From assembly GCF_015352425.1 (NCBI RefSeq), contig NZ_JADKNH010000001.1, forward strand, positions 1 to 64,000: a stretch of DNA of 64,000 nucleotides. The letters are read 5' to 3'. The position numbers and the translations under genes were made by a program. Positions 24,349-31,140 of the stretch are shown here, piece after piece. Position 1 is the first letter of the stretch. The number at the start of each line of letters is the position of its first letter. The notes beneath the pieces are model-generated. The model was not told the DNA's origin and ran no database searches. It was given only the letters and a program-made list of their open reading frames with translations. The stretch comes from Fusibacter ferrireducens. Its GTDB lineage: Bacteria > Bacillota > Clostridia > Peptostreptococcales > Acidaminobacteraceae.

Positions 24349-24837
24349 ATGATTTTGATCAAGCCAATTGAAATTGAAGATTGTACTTATATCGTCAAGT
24401 GGAACTCATTAAAAGATGAAGATTATTTGACCCAATGGGCTGGACCTAGCACATATTCATATCCACTAACAGTAGAACAAATCACTAATCGATTAAATGA
24501 AAAAAATACGACTATATTCAAGATACTAAACAAAGACATAATGACAGGTAGTATAGAAATAACTGATATTAATGAAGTAACCGGCTATGGTAAAGTATGC
24601 AGATATATACTAAGTGATGATTTTATAGGACAAGGAATTGGACAAAAAGCGTTAAAAAATCTAGTTGAGTATTCGTTTAATGAACTGGGTTTATCACATC
24701 TAGAATTAAGAGTGTATACATTCAATGTGGGAGCTATAAAATGTTATGAGAAGGCAGGTTTTACAATTAGTCAATTGAACGAAAATGAAAAAGATTCGAA
24801 GTGGAATTCATATACAATGACGATATCACGTGAATGA
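24349..24837 (+). CDS. GNAT-family N-acetyltransferase (RimJ/RimL-like), cassette 22
   Basis: A 162-residue intact GNAT protein. CRYILSDDFIGQGIGQKALKN near residue 85 is the acetyl-CoA loop (Q-x-x-G-x-G/A), and LELRVYTFNVGAIKCYEKAGF near 125 is the family's C-terminal signature. The N-terminus (WNSLKDEDYLTQWAGPSTY) resembles RimJ/RimL-type enzymes. CGGAGGAG lies upstream of the ATG. It shares a cassette with the broken toxin-antitoxin pair. Confidence 0.8.
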   Translation: MILIKPIEIEDCTYIVKWNSLKDEDYLTQWAGPSTYSYPLTVEQITNRLNEKNTTIFKILNKDIMTGSIEITDINEVTGYGKVCRYILSDDFIGQGIGQKALKNLVEYSFNELGLSHLELRVYTFNVGAIKCYEKAGFTISQLNENEKDSKWNSYTMTISRE

Positions 24838-24879
24838 AAGAACAACGGCCATTTAATGATATATTCCATTGGGTACTTC

Positions 24880-24999
24880 ACCTAACACGACGGTTACCTA
24901 AATCACTCTGATGTCACAGCCCATTCGGGGCAAGGACATGCGCCACTTTTGCCCTAAGGGTCAAAAGGAGTGACTTTGGTAATCGCGGGATCGTTATAC
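24880..24999 (+). other. attC23 recombination site
   Basis: R'' ACCTAAC and R' GTTATAC. GACGGTTACC / GGTAATCG arms. The internal hairpin is degenerate (CCATTCGGGGCAAGG). Confidence 0.9.
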
Positions 25000-25038
25000 G
25001 AAATCTTTTAATATATATATTTGAAAGGAGTGATTGAC

Positions 25039-25098
25039 ATGAAACGTCAGGCAATAAAATATAATACCAACAGTCAACTGGAGGGCGGTACTAATTAA
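25039..25098 (+). CDS. 19-residue leader peptide ahead of the phosphotransferase gene, cassette 23
   Basis: ATG 25,039 follows GAAAGGAG at 8 bp and the frame encodes MKRQAIKYNTNSQLEGGTN before TAA 25,096-25,098, 36 bp upstream of the main gene. The end of the leader overlaps the first of three segments able to form alternative hairpins around the main ribosome site, as in translational attenuators of resistance genes. Not proven to be translated. Confidence 0.55.
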   Translation: MKRQAIKYNTNSQLEGGTN

Positions 25099-25127
25099 GC
25101 TCTCCCTACATCCGACTTAGAGGAGAG
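25080..25127 (+). promoter_or_regulatory. Possible translational attenuator hairpins
   Basis: Segment 1 GGAGGGC (25,080-25,086) can pair with segment 2 GCTCTCC (25,099-25,105), while segment 2 can instead pair with GGAGAG (25,122-25,127), which is the ribosome site of the phosphotransferase gene. The two pairings exclude each other, so ribosome position on the leader could decide access to the start. Confidence 0.5.
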
Positions 25128-25134
25128 ATGCTAA

Positions 25135-26115
25135 ATGCTAAAACTAAAATATTTGTTTGACAACAATGAGTTGGCTTTAATGCTTTTAAAGAACTGGAAT
25201 TTTGATGATGAATCTTTGGATATGTTCAAGTATTTTAGAATATCTTCAAATGCTATTTATCCATTTAAAGATCAGGGAAGTGTTCGTATTTTAAGGTTTA
25301 CGCCAGTATCTGAGAAAAACCTTTCAGATATCAAACAAGAATTAGAAGTTATGAAAATTTTGCTTGAGAACGGATTTAATGTTCCTAAAGTAGTTAAGAG
25401 TAAGCAAGGCAATGCTATTGAAACCAAGGAAACACCATGGGGCAAATATCATGCTGTAGTATTCGAGAGTGTCGGAAAAAATACACTTGAAAACATAAAA
25501 ATGACAGAAGAGATTGCTTATCAATATGGTAGGTCACTAGGGGTATTTCATGAAATTTCGAAAAGGAAAATTCAGTCTAGTGTAAATCGAAAAAGTGTGT
25601 ATGATATTTTTGACCTAATCGAATTAAAAATCTCAAAGGAAACTGTCCAATTGACTACTCTTATGAATGAGCTGAATCGAATTAGAGTGGGATTTGAAAA
25701 GATAGAGAAAGCATATGAAACTTTTGGCTTGATCCATTATGACTACGAAGTGGACAACATCATTCATGATTCAAAGACGCAAAATCTTTTCGCGATAGAC
25801 TTTGATGATTGTATGTATGGCTTTTATGGTCAAGACATTGAACGAGCAATTAACAGTATTGAATCAGAGGTAGATGAAGCGATTCAAGATATAATTTTAT
25901 CTAACTTTCTAAAAGGTTATGAGATTGAAAATGGTAACTTGGAAATCTTCCAAAAGAATAGAGAAATATTTAAGTCATTTGCTGAAATATACTCTTATTT
26001 TAGAATGAAGGATTCTTTAGAAGAAAAATGGGATAATGAACCAAAGTGGATGAATAATATTAGGGAAAGACTAAATGCAAGAATGAACAACTATATAGTA
26101 AAATTGGAGTCTTAA
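25135..26115 (+). CDS. Aminoglycoside-phosphotransferase/choline-kinase-like enzyme, cassette 23
   Basis: A 326-residue protein of the APH kinase fold. VRILRFTPVSEKN near residue 45 is the ATP-binding strand, GLIHYDYEVDNII near 198 is the Brenner-type catalytic loop (HxDxxxxN; here H-Y-D, with the distal Asn), and FAIDFDDCMYGFYGQDIER near 220 carries the Mg2+-binding Asp. It is close to SrkA/YihE- and spectinomycin-type kinases, so it may phosphorylate an aminoglycoside, another small molecule or a protein. AGGAGAG gives the start. Leader peptide and hairpins upstream hint at drug-induced translation. Confidence 0.8.
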   Translation: MLKLKYLFDNNELALMLLKNWNFDDESLDMFKYFRISSNAIYPFKDQGSVRILRFTPVSEKNLSDIKQELEVMKILLENGFNVPKVVKSKQGNAIETKETPWGKYHAVVFESVGKNTLENIKMTEEIAYQYGRSLGVFHEISKRKIQSSVNRKSVYDIFDLIELKISKETVQLTTLMNELNRIRVGFEKIEKAYETFGLIHYDYEVDNIIHDSKTQNLFAIDFDDCMYGFYGQDIERAINSIESEVDEAIQDIILSNFLKGYEIENGNLEIFQKNREIFKSFAEIYSYFRMKDSLEEKWDNEPKWMNNIRERLNARMNNYIVKLES

Positions 26116-26123
26116 AAGACTTC

Positions 26124-26243
26124 CTATAACTTCGAGTTCACGGAAAATTGCCTAATTGTCACAGTGCTTGCGGTTGCGCAAGCCCAGCGTCAAGTTTTCT
26201 TAAAGGAAAACAGGTAACGTCGTGAACTCGCCTCTCGTTAGGC
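26124..26243 (+). other. attC24, fourth subtype with a covarying internal hairpin
   Basis: R'' CTATAAC and R' GTTAGGC. Arms CGAGTTCACG / CGTGAACTCG are a perfect pair different from every other site. The internal hairpin is GCTTGCG-GTTG-CGCAAGC, with both sides changed together relative to CCTTGC / GCAAGG. Confidence 0.88.
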
Positions 26244-26304
26244 GACAGAAACTACTGTGATTTATAGAACAACGATTATGGTCATGGAGCAGGGGGTGAA
26301 GTAA

Positions 26305-26847
26305 ATGATAAAAAGAATACATATTTTAGGAGCATCAGGATCTGGGACTACAACACTGGGAGAAGAACTCAGTAAAGAGATAGATTATAGCCATTTTGAT
26401 ACAGATGATTATTTTTGGATTAAAACAGATCCACCATATACTACCAAAAGGCCGGTTGAAGAGCGAATCGATTTGATAAGTAAAGATATTAAAAATAGTG
26501 ATAGATGGATTTTAACTGGGTCATTATGTGGATGGGGAGACATATTTATCCCTTATTTTGATTTAGTTATTTATTTGAGAATTCCTAAAGAAATTAGAAT
26601 GAAACGATTATTAGAAAGAGAAAAGATGAGATATGGTAAAAAGATTGAAGAAGGTAATGTCATGTATGTGGCTCACGGAGAATTTATGGATTGGGCTTCA
26701 AAATATGATGATGGAGATTTAGATATAAGAAGCAAAAGTTCACATTATAAATGGCTTAAGAATTTAAATTGTAAAGTACTAAGAATTGAAGAAAACATTG
26801 AATTAGAAGATAAGATTAAAATAGTTAGAGAAACCATTGATTTGTGA
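26305..26847 (+). CDS. P-loop kinase, adenylate-kinase/topology-modulation-like, cassette 24
   Basis: A 180-residue protein with Walker A IHILGASGSGTTTLGEEL near residue 5 and a lid-like Arg-rich segment RMKRLLEREKMRYGKKIEE near 108-126. HFDTDDYFW near residue 30 fits the substrate region of the AAA_17/FlaR-like nucleotide-kinase group. It probably phosphorylates a nucleotide or sugar; the substrate is not known. CAGGGGGTG lies upstream. Single-gene cassette, intact. Confidence 0.75.
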   Translation: MIKRIHILGASGSGTTTLGEELSKEIDYSHFDTDDYFWIKTDPPYTTKRPVEERIDLISKDIKNSDRWILTGSLCGWGDIFIPYFDLVIYLRIPKEIRMKRLLEREKMRYGKKIEEGNVMYVAHGEFMDWASKYDDGDLDIRSKSSHYKWLKNLNCKVLRIEENIELEDKIKIVRETIDL

Positions 26848-26895
26848 AGTGGATTGTTTAAAGGGAAGTGATTGGCAGCTTCCGTAGTTTCCATC

Positions 26896-27015
26896 ACCTA
26901 ACACGTCAGTTTACTACATTTCATCTGATGTCACAGCCCTTGCGCGGCAAGGCCAGCACCACTTTTGCCCTAAGGGTCAGAAGGAATGACTTCGGTAACC
27001 GCGGGAACGTTAGAT
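26896..27015 (+). other. attC25 recombination site
   Basis: R'' ACCTAAC and R' GTTAGAT. The left arm is GTCAGTTTACTAC and the right arm GGTAACCGCGG. Internal hairpin CCTTGC-GCG-GCAAGG. Confidence 0.9.
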
Positions 27016-27054
27016 GAAATCAAAAACTAATTGAAAAGAGAGATGAGGATAGTG

Positions 27055-27966
27055 ATGATTGAAGATAAGATTTTAGACGAAACATTAGGTTTGATAAACG
27101 GAAGTGGAACAATTGATGCATATAATTTTCTTAAATCGAATTTGAGTAAATTGAATGAAATTTCAAGTCAGGTTTATAATTTTTTATACTGTCTAGCAGC
27201 AACATCTCATAACGAAGAGGAAGCACTAGAATGGCTAGAAGAAGCTATATTAGATAAGGGGATTTGGTATAGACCAGAGGTTTTTGAAGATGAAGATTTA
27301 GAATCGATAGTAGATAATGAAAGATTTAAAGTATGCGTTGGAGTATCAGAAGAACGATATAACAATGAACTTAAAACAGCATGCACAAAGTTTACATTAG
27401 ACTCTGTGTTAGAAGAAAACTTGTTGGTAGTGCTTCATGGGAATCAACAAAATAATGTAATAAGCCAGTCGTATTGGTCAAATGTAAAACTAGATAAGTA
27501 TCAGATTGAGTATTTACAATCTAAAGAACTGGATTCATATAATCTATATCGTTGGGATGAAGATGGATCTGCAGTGGAACAGTTGGAGCAAAATTTAACG
27601 AAAGTGTCAGATATGTTTCAAAATACAATACTTTCAGGGTTTTCAGCAGGATGTAATGCAATATTACACTTTATAATCGAAACAGATATTAAAATCAAAG
27701 GTATAATACTTAATTCGCCATGGATTCCAATAATAGAAAGTCAAGGAAGACTTATTGTAGAAACACTAAAAGAGAAAAAAATTAAGTGTTTGTTGATATG
27801 CGGCAATCAAGATGAAGATTGTTATCCATTATATCAGCAATTTAATGCCCTAGCTGAAGAAGTTGGTTATGAGTTTCAAGAAGTGATTGAGGATGAAGTT
27901 GGGCATGAATACTCACGTGACTTGTATAAATATGTGAGCGGTTTTGTATCACAGAATAAGATGTAG
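27055..27966 (+). CDS. Alpha/beta-hydrolase with N-terminal helical region, cassette 25
   Basis: About 303 residues from ATG 27,055 (in-frame ATGs 27,043 and 27,031 are alternatives; GAGAGATGAGG precedes). Residues 1-90 are helical, with a TPR-like look (LYCLAATSHNEEEALEWLEE). The rest is an alpha/beta hydrolase: LLVVLHGNQQN (oxyanion region), ILSGFSAGCNAIL near 195 (nucleophile elbow G-x-S-x-G), CGNQDEDCYP near 250 (acid) and VGHEYS near 285 (His). Esterase or peptidase, substrate unknown. Similar two-part proteins are common among uncharacterised Firmicute hydrolases. Confidence 0.75.
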   Translation: MIEDKILDETLGLINGSGTIDAYNFLKSNLSKLNEISSQVYNFLYCLAATSHNEEEALEWLEEAILDKGIWYRPEVFEDEDLESIVDNERFKVCVGVSEERYNNELKTACTKFTLDSVLEENLLVVLHGNQQNNVISQSYWSNVKLDKYQIEYLQSKELDSYNLYRWDEDGSAVEQLEQNLTKVSDMFQNTILSGFSAGCNAILHFIIETDIKIKGIILNSPWIPIIESQGRLIVETLKEKKIKCLLICGNQDEDCYPLYQQFNALAEEVGYEFQEVIEDEVGHEYSRDLYKYVSGFVSQNKM

Positions 27967-28035
27967 CCAATGGGTTTTGGATAAGACATTGAGTTTAAAT
28001 TATAGTATAATATTTAATAGAAAGAGGCAAATGGA

Positions 28036-28224
28036 ATGAATACCGCCAAAGATTATATCCATAAGTTGATTGATGAATTATCAGAGAAAGAGCTACCCGA
28101 AGTTCTTGATTATATAAAATCAAAAAAATTGAAAGAAAATTATCAGGATTTGCAAGATGCAAGCCAGTCAAGTATGTCATTTTGGGAAAATCAAATAAAC
28201 GATGAGGTGTGGAATAATATATAA
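28036..28224 (+). CDS. Probable antitoxin of a MazF-like pair (DUF2281-like), cassette 25
   Basis: A 62-residue acidic protein: HKLIDELSEKELPEVLDYI is the helical core seen in DUF2281-type small antitoxins. It is followed by a polar tail. Its last codons overlap the ATG of a broken MazF/PemK-type toxin by about 23 bases, the usual layout of such pairs. GAAAGAGGC lies upstream. Intact. Confidence 0.65.
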   Translation: MNTAKDYIHKLIDELSEKELPEVLDYIKSKKLKENYQDLQDASQSSMSFWENQINDEVWNNI

Positions 28225-28423
28225 ACAAGGGACTATAATATTAGAAGCAACTCCGTTTCCATTTTCAGATTCGACAGCAACTAAAAGAAGAACGGCCTTA
28301 GTTCTATCTAATGATATTTATAATAGTTGAATCGAAGATAGTATTGTATAGAAATATAGCATCTTGTTCCAATTAAAAGTTTCAGAAATAAGCAAGAGAT
28401 TGGAAGAGGTAATAAGCAATTAA
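28202..28423 (+). pseudogene. MazF/PemK-type toxin remnant, cassette 25
   Basis: From ATG 28,202: YKQGTIILEATPFPFSDS, then KRRTALVLSNDIYN matches the start of the MazF fold (the conserved PFPFSD and KxRPALVLS). TGA at 28,328 ends it at codon 43, and the following sequence has lost the middle of the protein, with only a C-terminal-like EISKRLEEVISN left. Inactive as an endoribonuclease. Confidence 0.75.
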
Positions 28424-28501
28424 CCCGCAAGGGTTTTTCTTTTGATAAGCAGAACATAAATAGAGAAAAAACCAAAGTTAATTTCAAACGAAAAATGCAT
28501 C

Positions 28502-28615
28502 GCCTAACACGCCGATTACCAAAATCATTCTAATATCGCAAGCCTTGCGATGCAAGTGCAGCACTGCTTTTCTAAAAGAAAAGAAGTGACTTCAGCAATC
28601 ACGGAAACGTCATAG
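28502..28615 (+). other. attC26 recombination site
   Basis: R'' GCCTAAC; R' has decayed to GTCATAG. GCCGATTACC arm. The TCGCCTAACACGCCG string is identical to the IS110 target at attC3 and is still empty. Confidence 0.85.
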
Positions 28616-28693
28616 GAAAGTTTTGGGCAAGCAGCTCGTTATTCTGATTTAAAAAAATTGTGATACTCAATATAACTTTGGAGATATGATATT

Positions 28694-28993
28694 ATGAGAA
28701 AAATAACAACACTTTGTGGTTCGACAAGATTTAAGGAATCATTCGAAAATATAGAAAAGAAGCTTACTCTTGAAGGGAGAATTGTTTTATCAGTTTGCTT
28801 CTTTGATAAAGATGATGTACTAGAGTTGGATAGCGAGCAGTATGAGATTTTGGGTGAGTTGCATAGAGATAAGATTAAAATGAGCGATGGCATATTTGTG
28901 ATAAATGAGAATGGGTATATTGGAGAAAGTACAAGGCGTGAAATAGAATATGCACAATTGTTAAATAAAGAAATAGAATACTTAGAAAGCTAG
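28694..28993 (+). CDS. Nucleoside 2-deoxyribosyltransferase-like protein, cassette 26
   Basis: A 99-residue protein: TLCGSTRFKESFENIEKKL near residue 5 and MSDGIFVINENGYIGESTRR near 65-85 followed by EIEYA. The same signature order and size as the cassette 21 protein, at clearly diverged sequence, so the two are independently captured relatives. TTTGGAGATATG lies upstream. Catalytic activity is unproven; the small size suggests a minimal domain. Confidence 0.75.
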   Translation: MRKITTLCGSTRFKESFENIEKKLTLEGRIVLSVCFFDKDDVLELDSEQYEILGELHRDKIKMSDGIFVINENGYIGESTRREIEYAQLLNKEIEYLES

Positions 28994-29007
28994 CACCTAA
29001 ACCCATC

Positions 29008-29261
29008 GGCTAACACGACGAATATCTGCATTCCTCTGAGTTGTGTTGCGGAGATTCATAGTGCGTGGTTAAGTAATAGAGTGTGAGGGTGAACAGGGCC
29101 CAATCACGAACTGCGAGAGCTTCATATTGAATATTGCCAGGTATTTCTATCGGCGTAAAATGAAAAGGCGTTGGCTGAATTAGAAGGAATAGGATGAATT
29201 TTACTGTTTGCTAGGGGAGCCTTAAAAGAGTGGGACAACGGAAATTGCAGGAACGTTAGTC
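29008..29261 (+). other. attC27, long and degenerate
   Basis: R'' GGCTAAC and R' GTTAGTC, 254 bp apart, with little of the standard interior left. The end GAAATTGCAGGAACGTTAG is recognisable. It may be two sites fused by a deletion. Confidence 0.7.
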
Positions 29262-29335
29262 GCAAGAATCCATTGGCAAAATCATGAATCATAGCATATT
29301 CTGAATCATAGCATATTCTGAATAAGGAGTTTTAT

Positions 29336-29587
29336 ATGGAAATCTTAGAAACGATAGTTTTAGTTATTTTACTATGTATGTCAATCACCGCATTCATTAT
29401 TAGCTACATGCAATATAAAGAAAAAGGATTTTTGTTTAACAATGCTTACCTCTATGCATCTAAAAAAGAACGCAATGAGATGAATAAAAAACCGCACTAT
29501 CGACAATCTGCCCTATGGGTGAAAAGACACAGCTTTGGTTATCGATTACCCTTAACAGGCATTCCACAAAGCATTGAATTGGAGTAA
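29336..29587 (+). CDS. Short membrane protein, probably C-terminally truncated, cassette 27
   Basis: Eighty-three residues. One N-terminal helix (IVLVILLCMSITAFIISY), then LFNNAYLYASKKERNEMNKK and YRQSA, a pattern seen in DUF3784-like small membrane proteins that normally go on with further helices. The remaining 30 residues look unrelated, and the DNA there (GGGTGAAAAGACACAG, then GGTTATCGATTACCC) resembles attC arm sequence. It is probably a truncated gene. AAGGAG lies upstream. Confidence 0.5.
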   Translation: MEILETIVLVILLCMSITAFIISYMQYKEKGFLFNNAYLYASKKERNEMNKKPHYRQSALWVKRHSFGYRLPLTGIPQSIELE

Positions 29588-29592
29588 TTAAA

Positions 29593-30222
29593 ATGTATAC
29601 AGATTATAAATTTGAAAATAATAGTCTTATGGAAAATATTAAATCATATTATGAAAAATTTGATATGAGTTCGGTTTATGACCACACACTTGATGTTGTA
29701 CAGCAAGTCGACATGATAAAAAATTTAGAAGATGATATTAGAGCGAAATGTGTAACAGCAGCATTACTACATGATTTAGGCAGAGTAGTCGCCAAAAATG
29801 ATATTGTCAATTTTTGTACACGAAATGGGAAAATAGTATCTTCTAATGAATTAAATTACTTAGGGATATTACATCAATTTGCATCAAGAATTATTGCACA
29901 TCAAGTCTTCAAAATAGAGGATCTTGATATTCTAGAATCTATTGAATGTCATACGACGTTAAAAAAGAACCCGAGCATTATAGACAAAATTGTTTTTTTA
30001 TCAGACAAATTGAGCTGGAAAGAAAAAGAACACATTGATCTAATACAGGAAATGAAAAATAGATATGAGCACTCATTAGACGAAGCCATTTTTTATTATT
30101 TAGAATCGGTGCATAAACAAAGAGACGAATTGGCATGTTATCACGAATGGACGGATGATGCATATAATTATTTTAAAGAAGAAATTATGCAATGCCCGTT
30201 TGACACGTCAATTACCCCTTAA
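29593..30222 (+). CDS. HD-domain phosphohydrolase, cassette 27
   Basis: A 209-residue protein. The HD motif is complete: SSVYDHTLDVVQQ near residue 28 (His), AALLHDLGRVVAK near 58 (His-Asp), ASRIIAHQVF near 97 and IVFLSDKLSW near 135 (last Asp). The layout resembles YqeK-type nucleotide hydrolases. The final codons (FDTSITP) read into the truncated attC at 30,199, so the native C-terminus is probably altered. GAGTAATTAAA is only a weak ribosome site; coupling to the upstream gene (5-bp gap) may help. Confidence 0.8.
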   Translation: MYTDYKFENNSLMENIKSYYEKFDMSSVYDHTLDVVQQVDMIKNLEDDIRAKCVTAALLHDLGRVVAKNDIVNFCTRNGKIVSSNELNYLGILHQFASRIIAHQVFKIEDLDILESIECHTTLKKNPSIIDKIVFLSDKLSWKEKEHIDLIQEMKNRYEHSLDEAIFYYLESVHKQRDELACYHEWTDDAYNYFKEEIMQCPFDTSITP

Positions 30223-30240
30223 ACCGATTTTCGGTAGTTA
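30199..30240 (+). other. attC28, left arm only; right edge of the array
   Basis: TTTGACACGTCAATTACC is one or two changes from the standard TCTAACACGTCAATTACC opening. The interior and right half are missing. Last recognisable integron sequence before the terminator. Confidence 0.6.
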
Positions 30241-30303
30241 CTTATACTTGGCACATCTTTTATCCAATATAGCAGTGATTAAATAAACATATAAGCAAAT
30301 TCC

Positions 30304-30329
30304 GGTAGCGAGCAATCGCTACCTTTTTT
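30304..30329 (+). terminator. Intrinsic terminator closing the cassette array
   Basis: Perfect 8-bp stem GGTAGCGA / TCGCTACC with a GCAA tetraloop followed by six T. Confidence 0.85.
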
Positions 30330-30339
30330 GTTAAAACAA

Positions 30340-30436
30340 CAAGATTTGATCCAAAAGATTTTTCCGAGGCATCAGTCGGGAAAATTGTCAGCGAAAATCG
30401 CTTTGAGGCATCGGGGAGAGGCCTCAAATGTTGTTG
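30340..30436 (+). repeat. Single diverged copy of the 104-bp repeat
   Basis: It shares CAAGATTTGA, GTCAGCGAAAATCGCTTTG, GGCATCGG and AAATGTTGTT with the tandem units at 47,441-47,856. The AGCGA / TCGCT inner hairpin is kept. Its end abuts the -35 of the following TetR gene. Confidence 0.75.
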
Positions 30437-30465
30437 ACAAAAGTTGGATTGAAGAGTAATATAAT
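30434..30465 (+). promoter_or_regulatory. Promoter of the TetR/esterase operon
   Basis: TTGACA (30,434-30,439) and TAATAT (30,457-30,462) at 17 bp, or the overlapping TATAAT at 20 bp. Confidence 0.6.
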
Positions 30466-30510
30466 TATACGGTGTCTAAAAATATGCTTCGTATATTTCA
30501 GGAGGTTAAC

Positions 30511-31137
30511 ATGACGCATCCAAAAATACAATTAACCAGAACAGAAAAAAAGAAATTACGAACTCAGGAGTTAATATTAAGTGTGACGATTGATCTAATA
30601 GAAAGCCAAGGGTTCGATGAAACGACAATGGAGCAAATTGCAAGTGTAGCTGATATTGCAAAGGGAACATTATACAATTATTATTCGTGCAAAGAAGAAA
30701 TATTAAGTGAATATATTAAGCAAACTTTTACAAAAGAAAATCATAGTAGAATCAAAGATATTGAAAATTTAAAGTCTACAAGAGAGCGGCTGGAGTATCT
30801 ATTTGATATATTACTAAAAGGTGTAAAGAGACATAAAGAAATGTTTGAGAAGTATTTAATATTTCAGATGAAGGAAATGGTGCGTTTTGAAAAAGACAAG
30901 GAAAGTGAAAGTGGCATTGGAACCCCTATAGCCATGATCATAAAATTGGGTCAGGAATCGGGGGAGGTCAGAACAGATATGCCTGCTGAAACGATTTCTG
31001 AGTTTGTTTTGTTTGTGTTTATTGAACTCGTAAAAACATTTTATTCGAATCCAGATGGTTTTGATCAAAACGGTTCTATAGAGAGTAGTATAAATTTATT
31101 TTTAAATGGGGCAAGTTGTGTAGCAAAGGTGGTTTGA
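30511..31137 (+). CDS. TetR-family transcriptional regulator
   Basis: A 208-residue protein from ATG 30,511, which follows AGGAGGTTAAC; the longer frame from 30,472 lacks a site. The TetR HTH is SVTIDLIESQGFDETTMEQI then ADIAKGTLYNYYSCKEEIL (residues 20-60). The C-terminal domain is a generic ligand-binding fold. It is first in an operon with an esterase three bases downstream, and probably represses that operon. Confidence 0.88.
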   Translation: MTHPKIQLTRTEKKKLRTQELILSVTIDLIESQGFDETTMEQIASVADIAKGTLYNYYSCKEEILSEYIKQTFTKENHSRIKDIENLKSTRERLEYLFDILLKGVKRHKEMFEKYLIFQMKEMVRFEKDKESESGIGTPIAMIIKLGQESGEVRTDMPAETISEFVLFVFIELVKTFYSNPDGFDQNGSIESSINLFLNGASCVAKVV

Positions 31138-31140
31138 TTT

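Larger units (their letters stand above)
1..30240 (+). mobile_element. Integron gene-cassette array (integrase not in window)
   Basis: Twenty-seven attC-like sites plus a truncated one separate about 27 cassettes of roughly 0.5 to 2 kb. Sites share a TAAC-type R'' box and a GGGAACGTTA-type R' box with complementary inner arms. The sequence just after each R' is generally the reverse complement of the cassette's own distal R'' (for example GTTATCTG at 4226 and CAGATAAC at 5255). This is the signature of cassettes inserted one by one by site-specific recombination. The array runs in from the left edge, and by convention its integrase and attI should lie upstream of position 1. Without the integrase it could also be an array lacking an integrase. 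Confidence 0.9.

Noticed and set aside
1-30240. CRISPR array or REP-type repeats
   Set aside because: Repeat units are 115 to 250 bp, separated by whole genes, and show R''/R' complementarity between the two ends of each cassette.
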